Below are positions 10,600 through 22,432 of a stretch of DNA of 64,000 nucleotides, piece by piece. This DNA is from Proteles cristata cristata (taxonomy: Eukaryota; Chordata; Mammalia; Carnivora; Hyaenidae). Position 1 is the first letter of the stretch, and every line of letters begins with the position of its first letter. The stretch covers positions 1-64,000 of the forward strand of contig JAESUZ010004903.1 of the NCBI GenBank assembly GCA_017311185.1, in the 5' to 3' direction. The notes beneath the pieces are model-generated. The model saw nothing but the letters and a program-made list of their open reading frames with translations. It had not been told where the DNA came from and did no database searches. The position numbers and the translations under genes were made by a program.

Positions 10600-11330
10600 T
10601 GGGAAGCCTCCCATGATGACCTCTCTTCCCGCCCAGATGAAAGTAGTCACTCTCCCTTAAGATTCCTGCTGCCTCCACGACCACAGACCAATTTGTAATC
10701 TGCACCCCTCGCCCCTACTGACCCGTCTCTCTCCTTCCTCCATTACCTCCCATGGCCGCCGGCCCCAAGCTAGTTACCTCCCAATTTTCCTTCACTTTGC
10801 CCTTCGTCCTCTCTGCTGCCATCACTCTAGTCTTGCTTTTGCTACCACTCACCCCGGTTCCCATAATTCACCCTCCTCACGGTAGCCAGGGCGACTGGCT
10901 GAAATCGCCGAGGTCACTGATTATTCCTCCTGCCCTTAACCGCCACCACGACTCTCTTGCTTCCGCTGCGTGTCACTACTCCTCCGTTTCCAACCCTCTG
11001 GCATTAGAGACCCGGACCACTGTCTACCTCGGGAGCCCCGACGCATAGCGTGAGTCCCTTCCGCCCCCCCCGCCCCCCGCAGTCCTATTCAGTTTCTTAA
11101 ACCCACTCTTCTCCCTCAGTCCACAGGACCTTTGCCCATGCTGCCCGCGCTGTCGGCACCACTCCCTTCCCCCTGCTGATGACTCCTGCTTTCCATCGGG
11201 TCTCAGTTTAGTTATAACCTTTGCAGAGAAGCTTCCCTGAACCTCAGGACTAAATCAGCCCACCCTCTTAAAAGTCCTGACAGCCCCTGGCTCCAGGCAC
11301 ACATTATGCTTTTCTTGGACCCTAGGTACT
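10600..11330 (+). repeat. Long L2 LINE segment, sense
   Basis: Follows L2 order: CACGGTAGCCAGGGCGACTG, later CCTTTGCCCATGCTGCCCGC, TCGGGTCTCAGTTTAGTTAT, and GAGAAGCTTCCCTGAACCTC. A C-run interrupts at 11064-11079. The open frame 10752-11048 lies in it and has no recognisable RT motif. Confidence 0.65.
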
Positions 11331-11500
11331 CTGGCATTTGTGGGTCCCTTCCTCCACTAAAAAAATGCTAAAAAATAGATTTTATAATTGGCATAAAGGC
11401 AAATGCAATACAGACTAGGATCATTACTATGGACTCATTATTATATTCATTTTTTTCTTTTGATTTTAAAAGAAATTAAAGTTAAAATACTTTCGTGGGC
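11331..11500. other. AT-rich stretch
   Basis: Low-GC sequence with many TTTTAAA-like words, distinct from the GC-rich flanks. Possibly an unnamed old transposon. Confidence 0.35.
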
Positions 11501-13500
11501 CCCTAAACGTCTCATGAGCACTGTGCCTCCAGTTTCTGATGGATTCGCTGGCCCTGCTGGGTCAGCCCTTCACTGAGCCTGTCGTATGTGGAAGTTTACG
11601 GGAGGTCAGCGATCTTCCTAATTGATGTCAGTCTCTGTCTCTGAGCTCCATGGGGGTTGGGGTCGCGCCTGTCGTCCTCACTACTGAATCCCCAGCAGCG
11701 AGCCAGGGCCAGGGGCTGCCTGGGCAAGGGCTCGGGCTCGGGCTCGGGAAATAGCTGCCGTGTGCACAAAGGATGCGCCGGCTGCCCCCCCAACCCCCAC
11801 GCTGCGCTGTGAGCAGGAAGGGCAACATCTCAGTTTCCTCCTCTTCCCCGGTCTGACGTGGAGGATCATGCAGGTTCTATACACACAGAGTGGATTTGTG
11901 CCTCTTGCACAGACCTCTGCCGGCCTCCACCAGGGTGGGCACCCCTACTCCTCTTGGACCAAGTAGAGAATCGCTGGCCTTGCTCTTGGACCCCATGTGA
12001 TGGAATGCAAATGGCCAGTTTGTAGACACCACCACTTTAGCACGAGCAGCCCCTCCCGGTGCAAGGATGAAACTGGAGATGGCCATGCTGGGGCACCGCC
12101 GCCTCATGTTACAGCCCCTGGGCACGGAGGAAGGGGCGCCAGGGCCAGTGCCCAAGGTCTTTTCCACCCGCAGCCGAACTGTTTGCTTTCCTAATGCCTG
12201 TGACAGGATGGGAGCTAAGCTTCTGGGGGGAGAGGGCAGATCTGGTCCACCTGCTTGGACCCAAGGTCCCTGGTTGGGGGGCTGAGTGGCCCCCCTCATG
12301 GCAGACTGCTGATGGCGATCGCCAGGATCAGCCCGTGCGCCCGAGGGCTAGTGTGCTGGGCTCAGCAGCTGTAGCTTAACACAATGGGGACAAACCAGGC
12401 GCTGTTAATTTCAGTGATGTTCATCTGGAAGAAGGGAGCCCAACCCGGCTCCGGCATTCCATCCAACTCCAGAGATCTAGCGCTGGTAGGCTCATGGGCC
12501 AGGGGAGATGGGTAGTCCTGGGGGCACAGGGATGTCGTGGTGAAGCCACCTGTGAAGGCTCACATGCAGACAAGTCACTTCACGTCTTTGTGAGAAGTGA
12601 GAGAAAATGCAGATGGAGGTGTACACGCGCATGGCACACAGAGGGGCAATCCACACCGCGAGTGTTCACTTTCAAGTGTGCCGGCTTCGTCATGAAACAA
12701 GAATGCTTCACCAGCTACAAGCCCAAGTCAGCTACGTGAGTCCCTCAGATTCGTGCTCTGGAACCCTGCTGCGGCAAATCCGAGATCCAGGCTGGCCAGG
12801 AAACCACCGCCGGCCTGGCCGTTGCCAGGATGATTCAGAGGCTGCTGTGATGTGAGGGGCATTTCCCTGGCGGGAGCCATCCAGGCCACCTCTGACAGCC
12901 CAGGAAGGCCACAGATGTGGCTTTTCCAACATGTGCTTTTTGGGGGAGGCCTGAATGAGGGGGAATAGAGGCAGGCATGGGGCCCGTGCCCATGGTCCCT
13001 GGGCATCCCTGAAAGCTGGCAGCGTGAGGGGGCCAGGCACTCTCAGAGCCCAGCGGGAGTTCAGAACCGCTACATGCTCGCCGATTCCCAAACCTTCCCC
13101 TGCTTACGTTCTCCTGTGCACACGTCCCCCCCTCCTCCCGCCACTGCGCTGGAAATGGAGAGTGGGGGAGGCTGTTTCATGCCCTAACTTTCCTTCCTAA
13201 ACCAGGTCATGTGTCACCCTGTACCCCAAAGGGCATGCTGTACGCCTCTGAATGAGGTCTCAGGAAGTGATGGTGGCATCAATTCCAGCAGCTTACAGGC
13301 AGGGGTGTTTGTTAACGGTGACTTGACAGGAAGCTCTGGGGCACGCCAAGAAGTTTCTTTGAGAAGACGCCAGTGTTTTGAGGCCACCCTTGCTGAAGAA
13401 TCTTGTCGCAGAGGGGATGGTTTGGTGCACTTAGCTCATCAGCCCATCTACCCAAGCACCTGGAGCTAGTGCTTCCTGAGCTCTAACAGCAGGAGAGGGT
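11500..13500. other. GC-rich unique DNA, no gene recognised
   Basis: Overlapping frames of 60-140 aa on both strands contradict each other and match no family. A perfect quadruplex-type repeat sits at 11728-11748. No carnivore SINE is present from 9745 to 15690. Confidence 0.45.
11728..11748 (+). repeat. Four GGG runs spaced by CTC
   Basis: Three and a half copies of the hexamer GGGCTC give four G triplets separated by equal three-base loops, an ideal G-quadruplex layout. Confidence 0.85.
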
Positions 13501-13690
13501 CACGCTGGGGGACAGAACAAGCCACGGTTCTTGTCCTTGGAATGCAGCCAACCAAGGAGGAGAATTCAGATAGCAATTAGGCAATCACCCAAATCAAGCC
13601 ACAGACTTCCTTGGGATGAGTGTTACGGAGCAAGGCCACGCCAATGTCCCGGGTCCCCAGTTCTCATACGCACCTCAAAAAGGTGCATTG
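13500..13690 (-). repeat. Possible L2, minus strand
   Basis: GAACAAGCCACGGTTCTTGT followed by CAGATAGCAATTAGGCAATC resembles the reversed L2 tail region. Weak. Confidence 0.35.
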
Positions 13691-14171
13691 ATACTCGGGA
13701 GAGATTTCAGAAGCAGTGACAGTTATGAGCATAGGTCAACCCACTGAGTCACCCTTGGGCCGGCTGGAGAGTACAAGGGCCTCTGCCTGATCAAGAGAAG
13801 AGCGTGGGGTGTCAGGCTTCCATCTCGTGACATGTAAAGGGTTGCTACTGACGGGGAAAGGGAAATGGGGAGTTATTCCGAGTGGGACCAGAAGGAAGAA
13901 CGTGGCAGACTCGTCCCTGAAAGAGGCATCTGGTCCCCTTTCTGTCGTACTGGCCACTTGCCCCCGTGCTTGTGATCAGCTCCAACGAAAAGGATATTCT
14001 GTGTATTTTGATTGCTTATCTCATCCTTGTGACTCTCCGCACCTCTTCCCTGCGGCATGTTTCCCTATTCCTCTGTTTCAGCTTTCCTGGGAAATCTCTC
14101 CCGGCCTCGTCACTGATTGAGAGCCTCCCCAGCGTCGTTGGTTGATGCTCTTCTGGGATTGGCCAGGACAC

Positions 14172-14365
14172 GGCAACAGCTAAATGCACGGGTTTAGGAG
14201 CGAGGCCGATGTATCACACCTTAGCGCCACCGCTAAACAGTCACCTGACCTTGTGTGCCTGGCTCCTCTGAGTCTATGTCCTCAGCTGTGTAGTGGGGAG
14301 GGTCCGGGGTGGCACTGCCTGCTAGGGCTTTGTCAGGCATTCGATGAGCTCATGAGCTTCCCCTG
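14172..14365 (-). repeat. MIR, minus strand
   Basis: CACGGGTTTAGGAGCGAGGC, CTGACCTTGTGTGCCTGGCT, TCCTCAGCTGTGTAGTGGGG and GCATTCGATGAGCTC follow reversed MIR order. Confidence 0.6.
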
Positions 14366-15469
14366 CAGGATCGGGGGAAATGATATACTTTTAAAATTTA
14401 TTTTGGAAAAGAGACTAATCAATTTGACCGAATGACTCTGTAGCCGGGAGCTTGGGGGCCAAGCAGACCCAACCTCGGACGGTCCAAGTAGGGCAAGTTT
14501 TGCCTTTTCTGCTTTCCCCCGAGTGCTGTGGGCATCTCCATGAATCTCACAGAAGGCAAGATCTACCTGAGGGAGGCAAGGAAGGAAGCCCCGGAACGCC
14601 CTGGAGAGAACACCATAGACACCCAGCACAGAGGACCCTGGAATGTCCACCTGTCCCTTGACTGGCTGCACGCCCACAGCTGACTCTGCAGATCTCTTCC
14701 TGACTCCTGCCCAGTGACGTCACCACGTCAGCCTGCACCAGCTGCGGTGGTGGCATTTACACCATGGAAATTGGCAAAGCTCCGAATCAGAGCTCCCCCA
14801 CCCCCCAGAGACCTGATTGGTAGACCTTTTGCAGCACACCACTTCCTCCGACAGTCGGAAAAGAGTGCCCCAAATCACACGATTCACCTCCACAATCTGC
14901 GCTGGTGAGGAAAAGGAATGGGCGGTGTAGATGAACGCCGTACTCTGGAGCCCCTCCTGCTGTCTTGGGTGGACACACAGAGCTATTTAACAGCATTTGC
15001 ACCAAGTGTGTGCGTCCCTGCCCGTCATCTCCTTGCTGGAGAAGCAGAGGGTGCCTGTCTTAACCTCCGATTGGCAGCACCCAGGGAGAGCCTTGGGAGC
15101 CCCCCATCTGGGAACAACGCAGGGCTCTCAGGGACGTAGGAAGAGCAGCACCTCTGAAGCCAGGAGCCCGCGCTGGAGTCTCGCAATAATCCACCATTGC
15201 CTTATAGGGCCCGGAGGAGGCCAGGCATGGTGTTGAAGTTTGATTACTAATAAGAACATAGCAGCTTAACCTCTAACATTTAGCACTCTCCCCCAGATCG
15301 AATGACTGATCTCTATCTGGGCGAGCCATGCTAGCTGGCTTTCTGGGAACATTACACCTCTCTAAAAGCTGTCAGTCTCTGTCACTGTCTTTGCACAATG
15401 GAACCCATAGCTATTTTTAAAGGACTGTGTCACCTTTCAAGAGAAATTGTGTCTGCCCGGAAGATTGAC
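14366..15469. other. Unique DNA
   Basis: No gene or repeat recognised. Short frames only, none with a domain. Confidence 0.4.
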
Positions 15470-15489
15470 TTTTTTTTTTTTTTTTTTTT
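15470..15489. repeat. Poly(T) run of 20
   Basis: Homopolymer without a SINE body beside it. Confidence 0.95.
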
Positions 15490-15691
15490 GGGTTGTTTTA
15501 TATATGAGATTTGGTGGTCTTTGATCTCCAAAGGTGAAGTTGGGTGCCTAATCCCCCACAAACAGGTGTTGTTTTGATTCTTATTATAGGGAGAATCATT
15601 GCGAATGTCCATGTTGTCTGTGGAAATGAAAGGAATGGAACGAAAGGGGTACTGAAATAATTATTTCACTGACATAATCACTTGAAACCTT

Positions 15692-15710
15692 TTCTTTAAG
15701 TTTATTTACT

Positions 15711-15756
<46 letters not shown>

Positions 15757-15912
15757 ACACAAGCAGGGAAAGGGCAGAGAGAGGAGAGACAGAATCCCAG
15801 CCCACTCTGCACCATCAGAGAGCCTGATGCTGGGCTCAAACTCACAGTGAGATCATGACCTGAGCCGAAATCAAGAGTCAGATGCTTACCGACTATACCA
15901 CCCAGGCGCTCT
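15692..15912 (-). mobile_element. Carnivore SINE with expanded GA block
   Basis: Minus-strand copy with a long uninterrupted GA run (15715-15750) inside, then GTGAGATCATGACCTGAGCC and a damaged head ending CACCCAGGCGCTC. The internal GA tract has grown into a microsatellite. Confidence 0.92.
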
Positions 15913-16004
15913 GAAATAATCATGATTTTTTTTTACTCCTTTCCAAAATTCTACAAGACAGGTGTTGGCTCTTACCCCTATTTGCAGATGATTCCAACTA
16001 GGAT

Positions 16005-16195
16005 GCTAGACTCAGGCATTAAAGTCCTGGGTTTATAATCCCAGATGGACTTGGGGGCTGATTCCTACCTATGACCGGGTGCCTCAGTCATCTCAGCTGT
16101 GAAATGGTGATATGAACAATGCTTAGCACACCGCAAGGTCACTGTAAGAATTCAGTGAGTTCCTCCAAGCACCTTGAACATGCTAAGTAGCCTAA
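16005..16195 (-). repeat. MIR, minus strand
   Basis: Includes CATCTCAGCTGTGAAATGGT, AACAATGCTTAGCACACC and GTAAGAATTCAGTGAG in reversed MIR order. Confidence 0.6.
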
Positions 16196-16269
16196 TATAT
16201 AATATGGGCTTCCTTTGGAGGATGGGGTCTAGTCACCACTGCTTTCCAAGTTCATCCCTAAAACTATTG

Positions 16270-16520
16270 TTCCAATTAATTCTCCCTAATGCCTTGTAAC
16301 ATGAGGTATCTCCACTTTTCACAGGGAGACACCAGTGCTTGCCTCAATGACATTATTTGTTAGGAGGATCAAACTGAGATCCTTAATCTCAAGTGTTGAC
16401 TCAGCACCCGGCACTTGGAAAGTTCTCAGCACATGATGGCTCTTTATTAGTCATCATTAGCAATCATCTTATTGCGAGGAAACTGAAATTTAGAAAGTTT
16501 GGATGGACTGTGGGAATAAA
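16270..16520. repeat. MIR-like fragments, mixed orientation
   Basis: A sense-like part (TAATTCTCCCTAATGCC, TCCACTTTTCACAGGGAG) is followed by an antisense-like part (CAGCACCCGGCACTTGG). Assignment is uncertain. Confidence 0.35.
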
Positions 16521-17079
16521 GAGGCAGCTGGTATAGTGAAAACACATAGAATATTCTGGAAAACTTGTCAAAGGCAGCCAAGGTGGTCAGGTTAGATGCC
16601 TTGAGACTATTCAAGCCATTGATAAAATGGCCTTTAGTTTCTCCTTAAAGAAGTGAAACCCCAAGTTGCAGATGATGCATGATGGGTGTGGTCTCCGCCA
16701 CGAGACCACGTGGTTTTCCATCACAGCCCTGCTCAGAGCAAACGTGTTGCTCTTACGAAAGAGACCAATGTGGTGTGCTTGCGCTTGTGCATTTTAAGTT
16801 AAAGCATACTGTTTGTTACATACTGGTGTGTCTGTTTTACAATCCCTTGCTCCAACTACATTTCATGAGTCACCATCCAACCACTAATGCTGTCAGCCCC
16901 ACGTGGGGACTTTGCGGTTCATCTGCAAACTCATTCCATCTTCAGGAACTGCCCCCAGCTCCCATCACTGCCCAGTTTGGATTCCTAAAAGGGACGGCCC
17001 ATGCAGAAAAGAAGAGGGGCTAAGTGGAGTTCGTCTGGACATCTTTTAGCTTTAAAAATCATTTAGGATGTTCCTAACT
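16521..17079. other. Unique DNA
   Basis: Contains a 114 aa frame (16679-17023, +) with no recognisable domain and no splice or promoter support. Confidence 0.4.
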
Positions 17080-17330
17080 CAAGATAAGACATTAGGGATG
17101 CACTAATGAACAGGAGAGGAAACAGAGGTGGGGAGAGGAGGGCCCCGGCACTGGTGGATCTCTCAGTTCAGTACAGGAGACGAATGAAAATAATTATAAT
17201 ACAGTGAGATTGTCGCTTAGGTGGAGCTTAGGCGGAGGTGTGATAAGGTATATGGAAACATAAAGAAAGGAATGGTCAGTTCTGCCTGCAGTTGCTAGAG
17301 CTAGACTTCAAAATAGAGAGGCAGGCTACA
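17080..17330 (-). repeat. L2-like, minus strand
   Basis: AACAGGAGAGGAAACAGAGG, GAAAATAATTATAATACAGT and GTGATAAGGTATATGGAAAC have the style of reversed L2. Confidence 0.4.
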
Positions 17331-17439
17331 GAGGGTGATTAAGGAGTTCACTACGTGGAAAGGTATGTGAACATGGGGATGAAAAATACAAATCCCTGGA
17401 GGGTAGAAATGCGTGATCTATTGTGGACCTAGTTCAACA

Positions 17440-17540
17440 TCATTCCTTTAATGTTTACAGCACCCTTCCAGAACCCGACACAGCACTTGGACGGGTATTC
17501 GGCTTGGCAAATATCTACTGAAGGAATGACTTATTGGTGG
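17440..17540 (+). repeat. L2 3' end, sense
   Basis: ACCCGACACAGCACTTGGAC then GCAAATATCTACTGAAGGAA matches the L2 terminal pattern. Confidence 0.5.
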
Positions 17541-18324
17541 GTGGCCTCTTGATTACACTTTGTGATTGGGGCCCTCAGCTCCCAGCTCCCCTCTTAGAAA
17601 TACTATAGGCTCTGGGAGTCTACTGCATGTTTTAAAGGGAAGAGGGTGTCTGGATCTCAGCTGTGCTCACTCATACACCTGGCTGGGGGATGGCTGATCT
17701 AGGCTGGATTGGTCAGGACCCAAATGTCTTCAAGATGATATCTTGGGACCCAGACGCCGATGAGCTCACAGGGGAGAAGTTTCTCTGAACCATGAAACTT
17801 CTGGCAAGGTGCATATTCCTTCAAAATCACTCTACGTGTGCTGTTTTCCCAGCAGCAACTGGACGGGGTTTAAATGCTCATTGGTCTGCGGATTTGACCT
17901 GTTAGGATTTAATGACTCCTTCCATTGTTGTGATCTGGTCTCCTCGGCCAAGTCAACTTTTCAACAACACACATTTCCACAAACAAGTGTTTAATTTTGA
18001 GATCTCCTCTTCAACCTGGTTTCTCTGTAAAACCATTTAAGGTGCTGTTCATTTCCTTCAGCAAAATGAATATTTGTTGGCTGTTGCTAAGAATACCCCT
18101 GGCTTACCAGCTATGATTCTCATGGCGGTAAGCTTTTCCTGAGCCTGAGAATAGTGTCAGGACATTCAAGACCTCATGAAAGGAGAATAGACAACAGGAA
18201 TTCAGCTGTAAGAGAGTCAACCTTTAAAAAATAACTACGGGGCGGCATCTCATGGTACCAAATATCTTTTGGAAACCCAGGTAGAAAATAGAAATCAAGA
18301 GTAGGGGCTGGGTGGGGCCTAGGA
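17541..18324. other. Unique DNA
   Basis: No feature recognised. Confidence 0.4.
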
Positions 18325-18455
18325 ATAGAGACCAGATTGCCTGAGTTCAAATCTCAAGTTGCCTTTGTGATGTTGGGTAAGTCTCAAAAACTGTCTAAGT
18401 CCCAGTTCATTTAGCTCTAAGATTGCACTGTTAATAATAATTTGCAGTTAGGGAT
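18325..18455 (-). repeat. MIR, minus strand
   Basis: CCTGAGTTCAAATCTCAAGT, TGTGATGTTGGGTAAGTCTC and a degraded CAGTTCATTTAGCTCTAAG follow reversed MIR. Confidence 0.6.
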
Positions 18456-18499
18456 TTTTATATATGTTGAGTTTTCCTGCCTTTCTAGACGCCTGATGA

Positions 18500-18830
18500 G
18501 ATTGTACCTTCTGGTCCCTTAAAGTTAGGTATAACTAAGTGACTTGCTTTAATCAATGAAATGTGAATAAAAGTAAAGAGTGTTGCTTCTCCAGTGGAAG
18601 TTTTAAATGTCAGGATCCAACTGTTCATGTTTTCCTTCCATGTCCCATAATAACTGGTAATCTTCAGATGGGGTTCTCAGTCAGAGGATGGGTGCTGGCA
18701 GGAGAAAGACGTGGAAGCTGAGACACTCCCTGACCCATGATGGACACATATCACAAGCAAGAAATAAGCCAATGACTACTTAAGTCACAGAGATTTAGGA
18801 GCTGTTACAGCAGCAGAGCCTTACCCATAC
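18500..18830 (+). mobile_element. Ancient LTR-like repeat, sense
   Basis: TAATCAATGAAATGTGAATA, later GACCCATGATGGACACATAT, ACAAGCAAGAAATAAGCC and GATTTAGGAGCTGTTACAGC. The layout resembles the 3790-4175 element and ends in the same GTTACAGCAGC-type motif. Confidence 0.45.
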
Positions 18831-19699
18831 AGGCTCATAAAGACTTACTGAGGTCACGCACGGAAAGGACTCACCACAGCACCTGCTGTGTAACAAGTGC
18901 TCCATAAATACTAGTTCCCGTTGTTGTTGGTCCCCAAGGAAATACTATGAAACACTCAAGAACATTTTCCCTCTGTCTGACAAAGAACGGCTTCCCTCAA
19001 ATCAGTCACTTCTTTTTTGCTGCGCTTTGATTCTCCCCAAGTGGGTAAAGGTCTGCCATGCAGAGACTGGAATCTTCTGCACTGAGTCAAGTTTCTCCTC
19101 CCCTTCAAATGGTCCCCTTTCTGTCAGTCCTGTGGGTGCTTAACTTCACTGAACACTCACTTCCCTAAGGAAGTTAGCTCCCCCTGGCCGGCCACACCAC
19201 GATAGCCTTGCTATTGATCAGTTGTGCCTTGTCTCAGTGGCTGCCAGGTGAGGCCACTGTGGATGGGACCCCTCTTTCCTGGCTGGGAAGACAGTGGTCA
19301 TCACCCACAGGGCTGAGGGAAGCAAGAAAGCCAACAGACACAGGGCCACCTGTCTGCAATCAGAACAGACTTGACAGGGTCTCGGGTTTACAACCTAGCC
19401 AGGGCTGTAGGAATTCTTATGTTACTTCCAAAATGCTTATGTGAAAGGAAATAAAGGATCAGACCATCACATGCAAGGAAACAAGAGACTGAAAAGATTT
19501 GACATCTGCAGAGATAGAGAAACGGTCAGCACATGGAAAAGGAGGAGTATTATCAGATATGAAGCACCAGCTATGTGGGCTGGATACATTTTCTCATTTT
19601 ATGGGACACTGGCTCCCCTAATCAAAATAACCTGAGCCACCATTTCTTGAGCCTGAGCTCCTTCCCCAGACTGGCTTACAGATGTGAATTCATGATCTC
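18831..19699. other. Unique DNA
   Basis: No gene recognised. Frames 19208-19444 and 19441-19635 carry no known domain. Confidence 0.4.
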
Positions 19700-19832
19700 T
19701 TCATGCCAACTTGGCTTGAGGTGTATTACCAATTTTAGTCCTTTTAACAAATAAAGAAACCGGGGACCCAAAGGGGTTATGCAGCCCATGGTCACCCAGC
19801 CAGTGATCATCTGGTCTAAGATTCTAGTGTGA
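19700..19832 (+). repeat. MIR, sense
   Basis: AACAAATAAAGAAACCGGGG, then GCCCATGGTCACCCAGCCAG and TGATCATCTGGTCTAAGATT follow MIR order. Confidence 0.65.
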
Positions 19833-19899
19833 CTTTGTCAAACCTCAAAAGCATCTCTGTCCCCATCTAATATGTCCAGCTTTAACTTCTCCTGGATTT

Positions 19900-20050
19900 C
19901 CTGATGATAACTATCATCTGGGAGCTTGTGAAAGTTAAAGAAAGAAAATGAAGTCCTCAAGCTCATCCTGAGAGATCCTGATTCAGGACCTCTGTGACAG
20001 GGCCAGATCTACGTTTTAGAAAGTCCCTGGTGATTCGTACGGCCAGGTGA
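19900..20050 (+). mobile_element. MER5A-like hAT fragment, sense
   Basis: CATCTGGGAGCTTGTGAAAG, GATCCTGATTCAGGACCTCT and CTACGTTTTAGAAAGTCCCT correspond to MER5A blocks. Ends are lost. Confidence 0.6.
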
Positions 20051-21324
20051 GGTGAGGCATCATTGGCTCACCGGCTTCAAGAGCCAGAAACCTATGCAGT
20101 CGCCTGCAGCCTGCAGGATTCTGGGTGTGTTGTGTGCTCTGATGTCACTGTTCTGAAATTCCTAATGATTTCATCTTTGAACTTGTGTTCCGTATGTGAA
20201 GTCCCATAGGACAAAGGCACATGTATGTGAACAGAAGTACCCAGTACATGTGTCCACCCACCCCCGCTGCCCCTGCTGCAGATGGTGAACACAGAAAGAA
20301 TGCAGGGACATCCTAAGGAAGATGAGTGACTGGGGACCCCTATCATATCCTGTCTTACTGGTGTTTCTTCCCTGTATTAGGCAACCACTTAGGCTGAAAA
20401 CGATGAGCCGGAGGCACAAGGAGATATTGGGCAACTAATAGTTCCCTTTCCTTCCAGTTCTTCCCTGCAGATCAGTCAGTCAAGGTGGAGGGTGTTGTTA
20501 GGATGTGAGCATATCAGGAAGCGGAATAAAAGCAGCTGGGTTTTGTGCGGCATTTCCACTGTGCTGATAAAGAACGAACTGCGTTTGCACGTAGGAGCTA
20601 CAAGCTACGAGTTGTGTCATTTTAGCAATTTCACATAGTAAGTTTAAGTATTCTTCCATCTGCATTTAAAAATGGTATGAAGGGATTTAGAGGTGGATGT
20701 GAAAACCCATGCTAATAAAGTTTTCGTTTTCCATGACTTAGAATGGCATTACATCCCTGATGAGAAAACACCATGGCGATTTGAGAAAGACACCGTGGAA
20801 GAAAGGAAAAGGCTTGATATTTTCATACCATGAATGATAGTTTTTTTCTCCTGATTTCTGAATAAAGAGCTCATATTTCATTTTGCACAGGTCCCTGGAA
20901 ATTATGTTGTGGGTTCTCCTGAACAAAATATTCAGATGCTCGCTTTATGTTTCCGTTTCTTACAGAAATAAAATAAAATAAGACCGTTTTGACTAAGGTA
21001 AGTATTGGAGCTCGTCACTTTTTGGAATTTCAGTTATGAGTTCTACAGCTAAGTAATGGTGGAAAACAGACCCTAAACTAGTTCACAGAAGATCATCCCC
21101 TAGACAACCAAATCTCAGATCATGTTGTGTTTGCACATTTATTTGCTTGATTATTAAAAGAAAAAAAATGTTCCACCAAGGAAGTGTTAGAGAGTTCATG
21201 ATTAGAGCCCTCGATTACATGTCTGGCCTCCAAGTTCAAGGTGCTGAGGGTGTGTGAGGGGGAGAAGCATGGAGTCATGGGAGAATTTCCCCACTGAAAC
21301 TGGCAGTGACAGAGGCTGCCTGAC
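20051..21324. other. Unique DNA, possible conserved element 20500-20760
   Basis: No gene or repeat. The part from 20500 to 20760 is smooth AT-rich unique sequence with homeobox-type words (CTAATAAAG, CATTTAAAAATG). This style is common in conserved enhancers but conservation cannot be judged here. Confidence 0.35.
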
Positions 21325-21500
21325 CCTGTGGAAAGAGCACAGATTCTGTGACTAGTCAGCCCTTGGCTTGAATCCTGGACCAACCACCCATTATCTCTAT
21401 CACTTGGGACAAGTCTTCTCCTTTCTGGGCCTCCGTTTTGTTGCCTGTTAAAAGGGCATGCCTTTACCTGTCCCACGATTGCTGTCAGGGGTCAGAAAGA
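21325..21500 (-). repeat. MIR, minus strand
   Basis: GGCTTGAATCCTGGACCAAC, CACTTGGGACAAGTCTTCTC and GCCTCCGTTTTGTTGCCTGT follow reversed MIR order. Confidence 0.65.
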
Positions 21501-21993
21501 ATCCTACCCCTTTTCTGTTTCTCCTTGCCCCGTCTCTCTTCTAAGGGAGGTGGTGCTTTACTGTTACCCCAGAAAAAGCAGAGTGGAATGGAGTGATTGC
21601 TTTTTACTTCTGCCAACCTGACAGGCCACAGCCCCCTAAGAAAGGAAGGAAGAGAGGGACCGGGTGGGGGTGAGGAGCAAAGTGTTTAAAATGGAAAGCA
21701 CAGCACTCTGTAAGCACACATCCCCCAGAAGTACCAGCATGCTCATGGGAAACAGCTCGCGCTCCATTGCACTTGAGTGCCCACTGGCTCCATCAAACCC
21801 TACAAACACAAGGGCTTTTCCACGTTCCAGATGCAGAGCCTCAGAGCCCCCCCCCGCCCACTCCACCACCACAGCCTCACCCCCGAGGGTCCTCATCAGC
21901 CAAGTGGGGGTTCTAACACTGCCTTTAGGGGTCAAGAGAGGACTCAAGGACACAGGGCAGGGCTGTGCAACAGAACTTCCTTTAAAACAATGG

Positions 21994-22432
21994 TTTTTAA
22001 ATGTTTATTTATCTTCAAAGGACAGAGTGTGAGCAGGGGAGGGGCAGAGAGAGAGGGAGACACAGAATCTGAAGCAGGCTCCAGACTCTGAGCTGTCAGC
22101 ACAGAGCCCGATGTGGGACTCGAACCCATGGACCACAACATCATGACCCGAATAGAAATCAAAAGTCAGAGGCGCCTGGGTGGCTTAGTCGGTTGAGCGT
22201 CCGACTTTCGCTTAGGTCATGATCTCGCAATTTGTGGGTTCGAGCCCCGTGTCGGGCTCTGTGCTGACTGCCAGCTCAGAGCCTGGAGCCTGTTTCAGTC
22301 TGTGACTCCCTCTCTCTCTGACCCTCCCCTGCTCACGCTGTCTCTCTCTCCTAGAAATAAAGAAAACATTTAAAAAAAAAAAAAAGAAATCAAAAGTCAG
22401 ATGCTTAATGGATGGAGCCATCCAGATGTCCC
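21994..22432 (-). mobile_element. Older SINE, split by a younger SINE
   Basis: The tail and body run 21994-22170 and the head resumes at 22402-22432 (ATGCTTAATGGATGGAGCCA). Together they form a complete minus-strand SINE hosting the copy at 22171-22384. Confidence 0.93.
22171..22384 (+). mobile_element. Young-subfamily felid SINE inside an older SINE
   Basis: Plus-strand copy with a perfect 17 bp TSD, AGAAATCAAAAGTCAGA at 22154-22170 and 22385-22401. It carries variants TTTCGCTTAGGTCATG, CTGACTGCCAG, GTCTGTGACTCCC and CCTAGAAATAAA that it shares with the copies at 30540 and 57075 but not with most others here. Full poly(A) tail. Confidence 0.96.

Noticed and set aside
22171..22384. tRNA-Lys gene inside SINE heads
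   Set aside because: The heads resemble tRNA-Lys with an A-box and a B-box, but they are SINE promoters with damaged stems, flanked by TSDs, not tRNA genes.
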